A stretch of DNA of 64,000 nt from Paractinoplanes tereljensis (GCF_016862435.1 NZ_BOMY01000021.1:1-64000), one strand, 5' to 3'; positions 41,046-49,658 are shown, counted from the stretch's first letter. The notes: generated from the sequence alone by a model not told the origin. Numbers and translations: made by a program.

Positions 41046-43289
41046 TTGCTCACGCTCTGGTACGACGCGCCGGCCGGTGACTGGGAGAGTCAGGCTCTGC
41101 CGATCGGCAACGGCATGCTCGGGGCGATGATTTTCGGGCGGGTCGGGGTCGAGGCGATCCAGTTCAACGAGAAGACGCTGTGGACCGGCGGGCCGCACGA
41201 CTTCGGGAACTGGCGGCAACCCCGGCCGGGAGCCATTGCCGAAATTCAAGACCAGATCAATGCCCGGGTACGCGTTTCGCCCGCCGAAGTGGCGGCGGCG
41301 CTCGGGCAGCCGAAAGCCGGGTACGGCAGTTATCAGAGCTTCGGCGAACTCATCCTCACCATGCCGGCCGGTCCGGTGACGGATTACCGGCGTGCGCTGG
41401 ACATCGCCGACGCGATCGCCACCGTCGAATACACCGTGGACGGCGTGCGGCACCGCCGGGAGCATTTCGTCAGCCATCCGCACCGGGTGATCGTCGTCAA
41501 TCTGAGCGCGGACCAGCCCGGCCAGGTCACCTTCACCGCGGCCGTGCGGCTGCCGGCCAATCGGACGGCCACGTCTACTGCCGCGAACGGCCGGATCACG
41601 ACCGCCGGCGCACTGACCGACAACGGCCTCCGTTTCGAGGGGCAGGTGCAGATCCTCGCCGAGGGCGGCACCCGCACGGATAGCGCGGACGGCAAGATCA
41701 CGGTGACGGCGGCCGACCGCGCGACGATCCTCATCGCAGCCGGAACCGACTACAGCGACGTCTATCCCGAATACCGCGGCCCCGCTCCGGGTCCTCGGGT
41801 TACGGCTGATCTCGACCGGGCGGCTGTCATCCCGTACCCGCAATTGTGGGAAGCGCATCGGCGCGACCACCGCGGTCTTTTCGACCGGGTGCGGCTGGAC
41901 CTCGGGCAGCGGATGCCGGACCGGCCGACCGACCAGGTTCTGGCCGCCTACCAGGGCGCCGACCCGGCGCTAGAGGAGCTCTTCTTCCAGTACGGCCGGT
42001 ATCTGCTGATCGCCTCGAGCCGGGACGGCGACGTGCTGCCGGCCAATCTGCAGGGCGTCTGGAACGCGTACGAGATGGCGCCGTGGAGCGGCGATTACCA
42101 CACGAACATCAATATCCAGATGAACTACTGGCTCGCCGACCCGGCCAACCTCGGCGACACCACCGGCCCGTTCTTCGCATTCGTCGAAGCGCTTCGAGCG
42201 CCCGGCGCCCGAACCGCGCGGGAGATGTTCGACAGCCCCGGCTGGGTGGTGCACAACGAGACCAACCCGTTCGGTTTCACCGGGGTGCACGACTGGCCGA
42301 CCGCGTTCTGGTTCCCCGAGGCGGCGGCCTGGCTGGCCCACCATTTCTACGACCATTACCGGTTCACCCTGGACAAGGGTTTCCTGCGCGACCGGGCCTA
42401 CCCGGTGATGCGCGAGGTGGCCCGTTTCTGGCTGGCCGAACTGATCGTCGATCCGCGCGACGGCACCCTCGTGGTCTCCCCCAGTTACTCCCCCGAGCAC
42501 GGCGATTTCTCGGCCGGCGCCGCGATGTCCCAGCAGATCGTCTGGGACCTGTTCACCGCGGTCACCGAGGCGGCCGCGGAATTGGGCGACGAACCGTTCG
42601 GCGCCGAGGTGGCGGCGGCCTTGCAACGGCTAGATCCGGGCACCCGGATCGGCAGCTGGGGTCAGCTTCAGGAATGGAAGACCGACGGGGACGATCCGGC
42701 CGACCACCACCGGCACACCTCCCAACTGTTCGGCCTGCACCCGGGCCGGCAGATCTCCCCGGCCTCGACCCCCGACCTGGCCCGGGCGGCCGAGGTGACG
42801 CTGCGGGCGCGAGGCGATGGCGGCACCGGCTGGAGCAAGGCCTGGAAGATCAACTTCTGGGCGCGGCTGCTGGACGGCGACCACGCCCACCTGATGCTGA
42901 GCGAGCAGCTGCGAACCAGCACCCTGGCCAACCTCTGGGACACCCACCCGCCGTTCCAGATCGACGGCAACTTCGGCGCCACCGCCGGCATCATCGAGAT
43001 GCTGCTGCAGTCGCACGGCGACGAGGTCCACATCCTGCCGGCCCTGCCCTCAGCCTGGCCGTCCGGCTCGGTGACCGGCCTGCGCGCCCGCGGCGACCTG
43101 ACCGTCGACATAGCGTGGTCGGCCGGGGTCGCGCACGAGGTGGCGGTAACGGCCGGTCACGGCGGCCCGATAACCCTGCGCTGCGCGGCCTGGGCGGCCG
43201 GCGTCCGCCTGACCGGCGCCGTGCGCGACGGTGAGCGCGTCACGTTCACCGCCCGCCCGGGAACCCGCTACCTGCTTACCCCCGGCTGA
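41046..43289 (+). CDS. GH95 alpha-L-fucosidase-like enzyme
   Basis: 747 residues from TTG (LLTLWYDAPAGDWESQALPIGNGMLGAMIFG), preceded by GGGAGGGG. The opening LPIGNGMLGAMIFGRVGVEAIQFNEKTLWTGGP is the GH95 N-terminal signature. The helical catalytic barrel shows LLIASSRDGDVLPANLQGVWNAYEMAPWSGDYHTNINIQMNYW in outline, NETNPFGFTGVHDWPTAFWFP, HRHTSQLFGLHPGRQIS and QIDGNFGATAGIIEMLLQSH. Family members invert alpha-1,2-linked L-fucose (some L-galactose). No signal peptide, so it is probably intracellular. It begins 33 bp after the epoxide hydrolase stop and may depend on that gene's transcript. Confidence 0.92.
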   Translation: MLTLWYDAPAGDWESQALPIGNGMLGAMIFGRVGVEAIQFNEKTLWTGGPHDFGNWRQPRPGAIAEIQDQINARVRVSPAEVAAALGQPKAGYGSYQSFGELILTMPAGPVTDYRRALDIADAIATVEYTVDGVRHRREHFVSHPHRVIVVNLSADQPGQVTFTAAVRLPANRTATSTAANGRITTAGALTDNGLRFEGQVQILAEGGTRTDSADGKITVTAADRATILIAAGTDYSDVYPEYRGPAPGPRVTADLDRAAVIPYPQLWEAHRRDHRGLFDRVRLDLGQRMPDRPTDQVLAAYQGADPALEELFFQYGRYLLIASSRDGDVLPANLQGVWNAYEMAPWSGDYHTNINIQMNYWLADPANLGDTTGPFFAFVEALRAPGARTAREMFDSPGWVVHNETNPFGFTGVHDWPTAFWFPEAAAWLAHHFYDHYRFTLDKGFLRDRAYPVMREVARFWLAELIVDPRDGTLVVSPSYSPEHGDFSAGAAMSQQIVWDLFTAVTEAAAELGDEPFGAEVAAALQRLDPGTRIGSWGQLQEWKTDGDDPADHHRHTSQLFGLHPGRQISPASTPDLARAAEVTLRARGDGGTGWSKAWKINFWARLLDGDHAHLMLSEQLRTSTLANLWDTHPPFQIDGNFGATAGIIEMLLQSHGDEVHILPALPSAWPSGSVTGLRARGDLTVDIAWSAGVAHEVAVTAGHGGPITLRCAAWAAGVRLTGAVRDGERVTFTARPGTRYLLTPG

Positions 43290-43293
43290 CCGG

Positions 43294-44022
43294 TTACCAG
43301 GGAACGACACCGTCGGCGTCGAACATCCCGCCGGTCGGGCCGTCATCCGGCAGGGTGGCGAGCCGGATCGCGATCGCGGCGCCGTCGGCGGGCGTGCTGG
43401 TGCCCTGGAATCCGTTGAGGTCGGTCGCCACGTACCCGGGGCAGCTGATGTTGATTTTTATGGTGGTGTCGCGCAGTTCCTTGGCGTATTGCACGGTGAT
43501 CGCGTTGACGAAGGTCTTCGACGGCGTGTAGGCCCCGCTGCCCGGTCCGAACTCGACGCCCGGCGTGGTCTGCAGCGTCAGCGAGCCGAGGTGGCTGGAC
43601 TGATTGACGATCCGCGGGTGGGCCGAGCGGCGCAGCAGCGGCAACATCGCGTTGGTGACCCGCACGACGCCGAGCACGTTGGTGTCGAGCACTGACCGCA
43701 GGATTGCCGGGGTGATCACCGACGGGCTGTCCGGCCAGACGTCGGCGATGATGCCGGCGTTGTTGACCAGCACGTCGAGCCGCCCGGCCCGCTCCCGCAG
43801 CAGTTCCGCGGCGGCCGCCACGCTCGCGTCGTCGGTCACGTCCAGGGGCACCCCGAACGCGTCCACCCCGGCCGCGCGCAGTTTCGCCACGGCATCGTCG
43901 CGGCGCTGCTCGTTGCGGGCGCCGACACCGACGACGTGGCCGAGCGCACCGAGGCCGGCCGCGATCTCGTACCCGATTCCCTTGTTCGCGCCGGTGACCA
44001 GCGCATACGTCTTCTCGCTCAT
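43294..44022 (-). CDS. Short-chain dehydrogenase/reductase
   Basis: 242 residues from MSEKTYALVTGANKGIGYEIAAGL. Cofactor motif TGANKGIG, LDVLVNNAG, and the catalytic pair Y-x-x-x-K in GAYTPSKTFVNAI with a preceding Ser in VNQSSHLGSL. Resembles carbonyl-reductase-like SDRs that use NADPH. Divergent from a LysR gene across 94 bp with a LysR-type box, so it is the likely regulated target. Confidence 0.92.
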   Translation of the reverse strand: MSEKTYALVTGANKGIGYEIAAGLGALGHVVGVGARNEQRRDDAVAKLRAAGVDAFGVPLDVTDDASVAAAAELLRERAGRLDVLVNNAGIIADVWPDSPSVITPAILRSVLDTNVLGVVRVTNAMLPLLRRSAHPRIVNQSSHLGSLTLQTTPGVEFGPGSGAYTPSKTFVNAITVQYAKELRDTTIKINISCPGYVATDLNGFQGTSTPADGAAIAIRLATLPDDGPTGGMFDADGVVPW

Positions 44023-44078
44023 GCCCCGATCCTGGCCGCGCACCGGCTCCGGACCAACAGCCTGAACCGCACCAACCA

Positions 44079-44093
44079 ATAGCCGCAGGCTAT
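44079..44093. promoter_or_regulatory. LysR-type box ATAGCC-GCA-GGCTAT
   Basis: A perfect 6-bp inverted repeat with a 3-nt centre containing the T-N11-A pattern of LysR regulators (TAGCCGCAGGCTA). It lies 24 bp before the LysR start and 57 bp before the divergent SDR start, the usual arrangement for an autoregulated pair. Confidence 0.7.
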
Positions 44094-44116
44094 CGATCGG
44101 GCGGTAGGGTGGCCGG

Positions 44117-44962
44117 GTGGAGACGCGGGAGTTGCGGTACTTCGTGGCGGTCGCCGAGGAACTGCATTTCGGCCGGGCCGCCGACCGCCTGGGCATCACC
44201 CAGCCATCGCTGTCCCGGGCGATCGGCCAGCTCGAGGAGCAGCTCGGGACCACCCTGCTCGACCGCACCAGCCGCAAGGTCGCGCTGACCGCGGCCGGGA
44301 CGGTGCTGCTCGACGAGGGGCGGGCGGTCCTCGGCGCGCTGGCCGCGGCCGGCCGGCGCACCCGGCAGGCCGGGACGAGCCGGCCCTCGCTGGTGCTGGC
44401 CACCAAGACCGGCACCTCCGACCAACTGCTGACGAAGTTGCTCGACGCCTACGCCGCCGAGCCCGGGGCGGTGCCGGTCGACCTACTGCTCTGCGAATCG
44501 CACACCGATCAGGCTCTGCACGACGGGCGGGCCGACGTGGCGCTGCTGCATCAGCCGTTCGACTCGGTGGCCGGCCTGGACACCGAGGTCCTGAGCACCG
44601 AGCAGCAGGTCGCGATCCTGCCCGCCGCCCATCCGTACGCCACCCGGCCACACCTCCGGCTGGCCGAGGTCACCTCCATGCCCGAGCTGCCGCCGGCCCG
44701 CTGGCCCGGCCCGGACGGCACGTACCCCGACGGCCCCGGCGCCGAGGCCCACAACCAAACCCAACTGTTGCAGCTGGTCGCGCTGGGCCGCACCACCGCG
44801 ATCCTGCCCGAGTCCTGCCGCGCCAACCTGCGCGAAGGCCTCGTCGCCGTGCCGGTCGTGGACGCCCCGGCGGTGATCGCGGTCATCGCCTGGCCGGCTC
44901 ACAGCCGCTCCCGAACCGTCGCCGACCTGGTCCGGGCGGCGACCCGCCACTTCAGCACTTAG
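44117..44962 (+). CDS. LysR-family transcriptional regulator
   Basis: 281 residues from GTG (VETRELRYFVAVAEELHFGRAADRLG). HTH: FGRAADRLGITQPSLSRAIGQLEEQLGTTLLDRTSRKVALTAAG. Effector domain follows (SLVLATKTGTSDQLLTKLLDAY onward) and is somewhat short at its C-terminus. Adjacent and divergent to an SDR gene, which it probably activates through the ATAGCC box. Overlaps the convergent lipoprotein gene by 11 bp. Confidence 0.93.
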   Translation: METRELRYFVAVAEELHFGRAADRLGITQPSLSRAIGQLEEQLGTTLLDRTSRKVALTAAGTVLLDEGRAVLGALAAAGRRTRQAGTSRPSLVLATKTGTSDQLLTKLLDAYAAEPGAVPVDLLLCESHTDQALHDGRADVALLHQPFDSVAGLDTEVLSTEQQVAILPAAHPYATRPHLRLAEVTSMPELPPARWPGPDGTYPDGPGAEAHNQTQLLQLVALGRTTAILPESCRANLREGLVAVPVVDAPAVIAVIAWPAHSRSRTVADLVRAATRHFST

Positions 44963-45431
44963 GCGGCTGCACCTCGGATTTTTCGTTCCAGATCGGCTGC
45001 GGTGCGTACTTCTTGGCCGCCCCGCCGGAGAGGTCACCCTGCGGGATGTCCACGCCGTACCGGAAGTTTGTCCACACGTCGAGCGAGATGGGCCAGGTCA
45101 GCGACCCCATCGGGGTGAGTTCGTCGAAACCGGTCGGCACCTGGCCGACGGTCACGGTCGGGGTGGCGGTGGAGGGGTCGAGGCGGCGAACCGCCCACAA
45201 TAGATGGCGAGGTGATCCAGAACCGGACGGATTGGGGGTGACGGTGTCGGCGACCTCGAGGCGGCGCAGATAGCTCTGCGCCCCACACTGTCCACCGACA
45301 GTGAGCACGATCTTGTTGTCGACGAGTTGGGCGGTCAGCCACTCGTCAGCCTCTTTGCCCTTACAACTGGCAGCGGACATGCCGCTGGTCAGCAGTATCA
45401 ACAGCGCCAGCCCCCGGCGCAGATACGACAT
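44952..45431 (-). CDS. Small predicted lipoprotein
   Basis: 159 residues. Signal RRGLALLILLTSGMSAASC with lipobox SAASC at about Cys23. The mature part is mainly beta (NKIVLTVGGQCGAQSYLRRLEVADTV, SPRHLLWAVRRLDPST, LTWPISLDVWTNFRYGVDIPQGDLSG) and ends in a Cys. No family recognised. The ATG follows a GCTAGC sequence that may be a -10 of a leaderless transcript. Confidence 0.75.
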   Translation of the reverse strand: MSYLRRGLALLILLTSGMSAASCKGKEADEWLTAQLVDNKIVLTVGGQCGAQSYLRRLEVADTVTPNPSGSGSPRHLLWAVRRLDPSTATPTVTVGQVPTGFDELTPMGSLTWPISLDVWTNFRYGVDIPQGDLSGGAAKKYAPQPIWNEKSEVQPPKC

Positions 45432-45447
45432 TGCGCCACGCTAGCAG

Positions 45448-46929
45448 TCATCCAGCGGTTTCGTTTCGGGCCGTTATGGCCGTGTAATCACCGTCATCCA
45501 CATGTGACGTTCGGCGACGGTACTCGCCCGCCATGCCCGGCCAGTTAGTCACGATCCGCCCGGTCGCCGTCCGGTACCAGCTCTGGCAGCCGGTCCACAC
45601 GCTACCGGCGAGGCGGGACTGCATCTCGCCGTCGTAGGCGGTGGCGCGCTCCCGGCGTACCTCCAGCGGGGTCTGCCCTTCGGTGACCCGGCGGACCAGC
45701 CCGGCCAGATAACGCGCCTGGGCCTCATGGAAGTAGAGCACCGAGGTGTTGCCGGTGTTGGTGTTCGGGCCGTAGATCAGGAACAGGTTCGGGAAATCCG
45801 GAACAGCCACCCCGAGGTACGCGTACGCACCGTCACGCCACTCCTCGTCGAGGGTGCGGCCGTCACGCCCCGTGATCCGCATGGGAGCCAGGAACTCGGT
45901 GGCCGCGAAGCCCGTCGCGTACACCAGAAGGTCGCAGGCATGCACCGTGCCGTCGGCGGTCCGAATGCCGTCCGGGACCACCTCGACGATCTTCTCGGTG
46001 ACCAGCGTGACGTCCGGTCGGGCCAGGGTGGGCAGCCAGGAGCTGGTGAACAGCACCCGCTTGCAGCCCATCGGCTCGTCCGGGGTCACCCGGGCGCGCA
46101 GCGCCGGATCCCGCACCTGCCAGCGGCGCTGCAGGCCGGAGACGCCGCGCAGGAACGCCCCCGCCGGGCGATTCCCGGTGACGGCCAGGCCGGTCACGAT
46201 GGTCATCGCCCAGGTGGCGGCCCGCGGCAGGCGCAAAAGCCAAGGCATCTTCCGGTACGCGAACCGGCGCCCGGCCCCGTACCGCCGATCCGGTTTGGGG
46301 AGCGTCCACGGCGCACTGCGCTGAAAAACGGTCACGTGCTCGGCGCGACCGGCGACGGCCGGCACCAGCTGGATCGCACTGGCTCCGGTGCCGACGACGG
46401 CGATCCGCTTCCCGTCGATCGGAATGCTCGGATCCCACCGCGCGGTGTGCACGGCCCGGCCGGCGAAGCGCTCCACGCCCAGTAGCGACGGGGTGGACGG
46501 CCGGCTGAGCTGCCCGACCGCCGGCACCAGGATGTCGGCGACGATCTCCTCGCCGGCGCTGGTGGTGAGGCGCCATCGTTCGGCCTCCGCGTCCCAGACG
46601 GCGTCGGTGACCTCGATGCCGAACCGCACCCGCTCGGTCACGCCGAACCGGTCGGCGGTCCGCCGGGCGTAGGCGAGAATCTCGTCGTACGGCGGAAACC
46701 GCCGCGACCAGCGCGGATTCAGAGCGAACGAGTACGAGTAGAGCGGCGCCGGAACATCACAGGCGCAACCCGGGTACGAGTTGTCCCGCCACACCCCGCC
46801 GACCTGATCGGCCTTCTCCAGCAGGACGAGGTTGTCGAGCCCCTGCTTGAGGAGCTCGGCCGCCGCCGCGATCCCGCCGAAGCCGGCGCCGATGATGACG
46901 ACGCGCGGCTTCGTCAGCGGTCCGCTCAT
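45448..46929 (-). CDS. Baeyer-Villiger-type flavin monooxygenase
   Basis: 493 residues from MSGPLTKPRVVIIGAGFGGIAAAAELL. FAD-binding GAGFGG, NADPH-binding GTGASA, and between them FAGRAVHTARWDPSI, matching the Baeyer-Villiger fingerprint FxGxxxHxxxW except that the last position is D instead of P. Typical segments GGVWRDNSYPGCACDVPAPLYSYSF and FLIYGPNTNTG are present. Family members insert oxygen next to ketones or oxidise heteroatoms. Its ATG overlaps the stop of the upstream 86-residue acidic peptide (ATGA), so the two are coupled, which is unusual for this family. Confidence 0.92.
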   Translation of the reverse strand: MSGPLTKPRVVIIGAGFGGIAAAAELLKQGLDNLVLLEKADQVGGVWRDNSYPGCACDVPAPLYSYSFALNPRWSRRFPPYDEILAYARRTADRFGVTERVRFGIEVTDAVWDAEAERWRLTTSAGEEIVADILVPAVGQLSRPSTPSLLGVERFAGRAVHTARWDPSIPIDGKRIAVVGTGASAIQLVPAVAGRAEHVTVFQRSAPWTLPKPDRRYGAGRRFAYRKMPWLLRLPRAATWAMTIVTGLAVTGNRPAGAFLRGVSGLQRRWQVRDPALRARVTPDEPMGCKRVLFTSSWLPTLARPDVTLVTEKIVEVVPDGIRTADGTVHACDLLVYATGFAATEFLAPMRITGRDGRTLDEEWRDGAYAYLGVAVPDFPNLFLIYGPNTNTGNTSVLYFHEAQARYLAGLVRRVTEGQTPLEVRRERATAYDGEMQSRLAGSVWTGCQSWYRTATGRIVTNWPGMAGEYRRRTSHVDDGDYTAITARNETAG

Positions 46930-47186
46930 CCGATCTTGTCGTCCGTCTCGGCCGGGGGCGTGTGGCTGCCGCCGCCGTCCTCCCCGGTGGTCGTCTCGTC
47001 CGGCTCGTCCGTGCCGGTGTCGGCCTCGGCCGGCTGGTCGTCGCCGGTGCCGAACTCGGCCGGCGAATGGCTGCCGCCGCCGTCCTCGCCGTCGGTGGAC
47101 CCGACGGTGAGGACCAGAAGGTCCCATTCCAACAGATCGAAGATGGTAGATTCGGGCGTCATGGTGGTGGCGCGGGGCTGGCTCAT
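46926..47186 (-). CDS. 86-residue acidic peptide with repeated EDGGGSH motif; RiPP-precursor-like
   Basis: ATG with GAGGGG 6 nt upstream. The N-terminal third (MTPESTIFDLLEWDLLVLTV) looks like a structured leader; the rest is acidic and Gly/Ser/Thr/Pro-rich with two nearly identical decapeptides, GEDGGGSHSP (33-42) and GEDGGGSHTP (68-77), separated by a Glu/Asp/Thr-rich spacer (DTGTDEPDETTTG). Cys is absent. A small leader plus repeated core directly coupled to an oxidative flavoenzyme is the layout of a ribosomal peptide pathway, but no cyclase, protease or transporter of a known class is adjacent. The call is inference from layout. Alternatives: a small acidic chaperone or a metal-binding peptide. 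Confidence 0.65.
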   Translation of the reverse strand: MSQPRATTMTPESTIFDLLEWDLLVLTVGSTDGEDGGGSHSPAEFGTGDDQPAEADTGTDEPDETTTGEDGGGSHTPPAETDDKIG

Positions 47187-47221
47187 CAGCGTCCCCTCAT
47201 CAGCGTGTCGCCCGAACGTAG

Positions 47222-47252
47222 CAGCCCTATTGGCAGCCTGCCAATAGGGCTG
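47222..47252. promoter_or_regulatory. 31-bp palindrome upstream of the acidic peptide gene
   Basis: Perfect 14-bp arms, CAGCCCTATTGGCA and TGCCAATAGGGCTG, flank a 3-nt centre, 35 bp before the peptide's ATG and 118 bp before the divergent pentapeptide-repeat gene. Length, symmetry and location fit an operator or an RNA hairpin in the leader of the peptide mRNA. No regulator gene is adjacent. Confidence 0.7.
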
Positions 47253-47370
47253 ATCGAGTGTCGACAACCCGACGCCAACCAGCCGTTTCCTTCCGCAGCC
47301 CCAACCGGTTCCCGATCCGCCGGGCCGGGCCGCTTCTGATCCGACGGGGCGGCCTGCGAAGATCGCGGGC

Positions 47371-48024
47371 ATGCCCGCAGTCCAGGACCTCGCCTCCCTG
47401 CCGTACGCCCGGCACCTGCAGCCGTTCACCGGCGACCTGACCCACGACGGCGACCACACCGAGGTCCACCTCGACGGCGTCGAACTGGAGGAGGCACAGG
47501 CGGCCGGCACCAGATTCGGCGAGAGTGCGATCACCGGCGTGACGTTCAGCGGCGGCGAGTTCGACCACGTCCGCCTGGACGACGTGTGGTTGTCCCGATG
47601 CCGCTGGATCGGCGGCAACTGGGCCGAGTCCCAGCTGCTCGACACCACGATCCTGGACAGCGTCCTGGCCGGCCTGCAGTCCTACCGCTCGTACTGGCGC
47701 CGGGTGGTAATCCAGTCCTGCAAGATCGACAGTCTCAACCTGCGAGGCGCAAAGCTGCAGGACGTAGAGTTCCGCGACTGCGACCTGAGCGAGGTCGACT
47801 TCGGCGAAGCAACCTTGATCGGCGTGACGTTCCCGGGTTCAGCGATCCGCCGGGCCCGCTTCAACAAGGTAACGGCGAAGAAGCTCGACTTCCGAGGAGC
47901 CCGAGAGCTGGACATAGCCCAGGGCTGGGACGCCCTGCGCGGCGCGGTAATCGACCCCACCCAGCTGGCCGAGGCGGCCCCCGCCTTGGCCCACGTCCTA
48001 GGCATCGTGGTCAAGGACCGCTGA
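47371..48024 (+). CDS. Pentapeptide-repeat protein
   Basis: 217 residues. Repeated A(D/N)Lxx-like units run from about residue 30: VHLDGVELEEAQAAGTRFGESAITGVTFSGGEFDHVRLDDVWLSRCRW in outline, then DSLNLRGAKLQDVEFRDCDLSEVDFGEATLIGVTFPGSAIRRARF. These form a square right-handed beta-helix. Such proteins include DNA-mimic gyrase protectors, but most have no known role. The C-terminus (LRGAVIDPTQLAEAAPALAHVLGI) is the usual capping helix. Divergent from the acidic peptide/monooxygenase pair. Confidence 0.88.
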   Translation: MPAVQDLASLPYARHLQPFTGDLTHDGDHTEVHLDGVELEEAQAAGTRFGESAITGVTFSGGEFDHVRLDDVWLSRCRWIGGNWAESQLLDTTILDSVLAGLQSYRSYWRRVVIQSCKIDSLNLRGAKLQDVEFRDCDLSEVDFGEATLIGVTFPGSAIRRARFNKVTAKKLDFRGARELDIAQGWDALRGAVIDPTQLAEAAPALAHVLGIVVKDR

Positions 48025-48072
48025 CCCCGGCATCCGGACGCGTCGGGACCTGGAATGCCGCATCATTCATCC

Positions 48073-48356
48073 ATGGCTATCAGTGGAAAGGCGCAGTACG
48101 AAACGCTTGCCGATCTACCGGCTCACGTGGTGCATGCGGTGACTGCCGCCCATCGGGACGGCTTCACGACGTCATGCCTGCCCCAGCCGGGCCGGTTGCT
48201 TCAAACGCTGGCGGCCGGAGTCGGCGCCGGGCGTATCGGGGAACCGGTACCGGATACGGCGTCGGTCTCGCCTGGATGGCAAGCATGGCCCACCCGGACG
48301 CCCAGCTGTTCAGTATCGAGCGGGACCGCCACCGCACGAGGCGCGGCGTGCTCTAG
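48073..48356 (+). pseudogene. Frameshifted, truncated O-methyltransferase
   Basis: From ATG 48073 the frame reads MAISGKAQYETLADLPAHV and then FTTSCLPQPGRLLQTLAAGVGAGRIGE. At 48244 it should continue IGTGYGVGLAWMASMAHPDAQLFSIERDRHR, the SAM-binding motif I of a class I O-methyltransferase, but that segment is one frame over: the Ile codon is reduced to CC, a single-base deletion. The second frame stops at 48356, so about two thirds of the enzyme is also missing, and the remnant abuts the end of the GNAT gene. A degraded gene, not a functional one. Confidence 0.8.
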
Positions 48357-48778
48357 CCGAACGGTGGCCGGGTGTCGATCTCCATCCAGCGCTCCGGATG
48401 TGCGATCGGCGCGAAGCCGGCCTTCGCATACACACCATGCGCGTCGAGGGTTGCCAGGATCACGCGCTTGATGCCCTGTCGCTCGGCCCACCCGACGCTC
48501 CAGTCGGCGAGCATGGTGCCGAGGCCGCGGCCACGGTGCTCAGGGTCGACATAGACATCGCAGAGCCAGACGAAGGTCGCGCGATCGGACACGATCCGCG
48601 CTACCGCAGCCTGCTGCCCGCCGGGGGCATACAGGCCGACCGGGAACGAGTTGGCGAACGACCGCTCGATCACCTCGCGGGTGCGCCCCTTCGCCCAGTA
48701 CGCGTCGGTGCTGATCCACCGGATGACGCGCTCCAGGTCGAGGTCGGCGGGGTCTTCGCTCAGTCGATAGTCGCTCAC
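48353..48778 (-). CDS. GNAT-family N-acetyltransferase
   Basis: 141 residues from GTG (VSDYRLSEDPADLDLERVIRWIS); the frame is open 14 codons further upstream and no strong ribosome site is visible. GNAT core: RTREVIERSFANSFPVGLYAPGGQQAAVARIVSD, FVWLCDVYVDPEHRGRGLGTMLADW with the acetyl-CoA loop RGRGLG, and KRVILATLDAHGVYAKAGFAP. Similar proteins are usually annotated as acetyltransferases of unknown substrate. Confidence 0.9.
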   Translation of the reverse strand: MSDYRLSEDPADLDLERVIRWISTDAYWAKGRTREVIERSFANSFPVGLYAPGGQQAAVARIVSDRATFVWLCDVYVDPEHRGRGLGTMLADWSVGWAERQGIKRVILATLDAHGVYAKAGFAPIAHPERWMEIDTRPPFG

Positions 48779-48845
48779 TCGACAACTTTCGCGACGTAAA
48801 GACCGCCGGGGAACATCCAATTCTGGATCCGTGGCCGCGGCGCGG

Positions 48846-49607
48846 TCAGGCCGCTTCCAATAGCAGGCGGCCGCAGGTGCGTGGGTCGTCGGCGAAGGGG
48901 AGGTGGCCGCAGCCGGGCAGGCGGACGTGCCGGGCCTGCGGGAGTATTCGCCGGGCCTGCTTCGCCTGGCGGTAGGGCAGGACCAGGTCGCGGTCGCCCC
49001 AGGCGATCGTCACCGGGACGCCGGTGATCGGCTCGGCCAGCCGCCACTCCCCCAGCGTGCGCCGCGCGCCGGTGAAGCCGGGCGCCGTGATCATCGCTCG
49101 GGCGTCGGCCAGGCACTCGTCCGGCGGCAGCGCACCCGGCCGCCCGAAGAAGACCCCGCACAGCGCCACCCGCCCGGCCCGGCGGGCGAACAACCGCGGT
49201 AGCGCCGGCCCGAGCGCGGTGCCGGCCGCCCGCGCCCCGCCGACGACTGTGCGGCACCAGGCCGCCTCGGCCGATCCGAAGAACCCGACCGGCGAGAACG
49301 CCACCACCGACCGGGCCAGCCCGCGGCGGGCCAGCTCGAGCGCGACTCCCCCGCCGAGCGAACTGCCGCCGACGGCCGCCCGTTCCACCCCGAGCGATCC
49401 TAGGAACGCGGCCACCCGATCGGCGAGGTGCGGCACCGAGCCGGGCACCCCGTCGAACGGCGTCCCGCCGAACCCCGGCAGGTCGAGCGCGATCACGTCG
49501 TGCCATGCGGCGAGGCGATCCAGGACCGGCTTCCAGACCTGCCACCGGCTGCCGATGCCGTGAATCAGCACGATCGGACTGCCACTGCCCTGCCGATGAT
49601 GGTGCAC
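48846..49607 (-). CDS. Alpha/beta hydrolase
   Basis: 253 residues from GTG (VHHHRQGSGSPIVLIHGIGS) with GGAGG 6 nt upstream; the frame continues upstream but is antisense to the GMC gene there. Oxyanion strand IVLIHGIGSRWQVW, LDLPGFGGTPF, nucleophile elbow GGSSLGGGVA, acid in TIAWGDRDLVLP and His in PGCGHLPFADDP. Likely cytoplasmic esterase-type enzyme. Divergent from the GMC oxidoreductase, 51 bp apart. Confidence 0.9.
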   Translation of the reverse strand: MHHHRQGSGSPIVLIHGIGSRWQVWKPVLDRLAAWHDVIALDLPGFGGTPFDGVPGSVPHLADRVAAFLGSLGVERAAVGGSSLGGGVALELARRGLARSVVAFSPVGFFGSAEAAWCRTVVGGARAAGTALGPALPRLFARRAGRVALCGVFFGRPGALPPDECLADARAMITAPGFTGARRTLGEWRLAEPITGVPVTIAWGDRDLVLPYRQAKQARRILPQARHVRLPGCGHLPFADDPRTCGRLLLEAA

Positions 49608-49658
49608 GGGCCGCCTCCGCTTATTGACATGCCGCCAACAACGATGCCACCGTACGCC

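Noticed and set aside
44117..44962. Possible regulation of the downstream lipoprotein by LysR
   Set aside because: The lipoprotein is convergent, not downstream; the LysR-type box lies on the other side next to the SDR gene.
46936..47247. 103-codon plus-strand frame opposite the acidic peptide
   Set aside because: It mirrors the repeats as PPPSSP and has no ribosome site; the minus-strand frame has one and is coupled to the monooxygenase.
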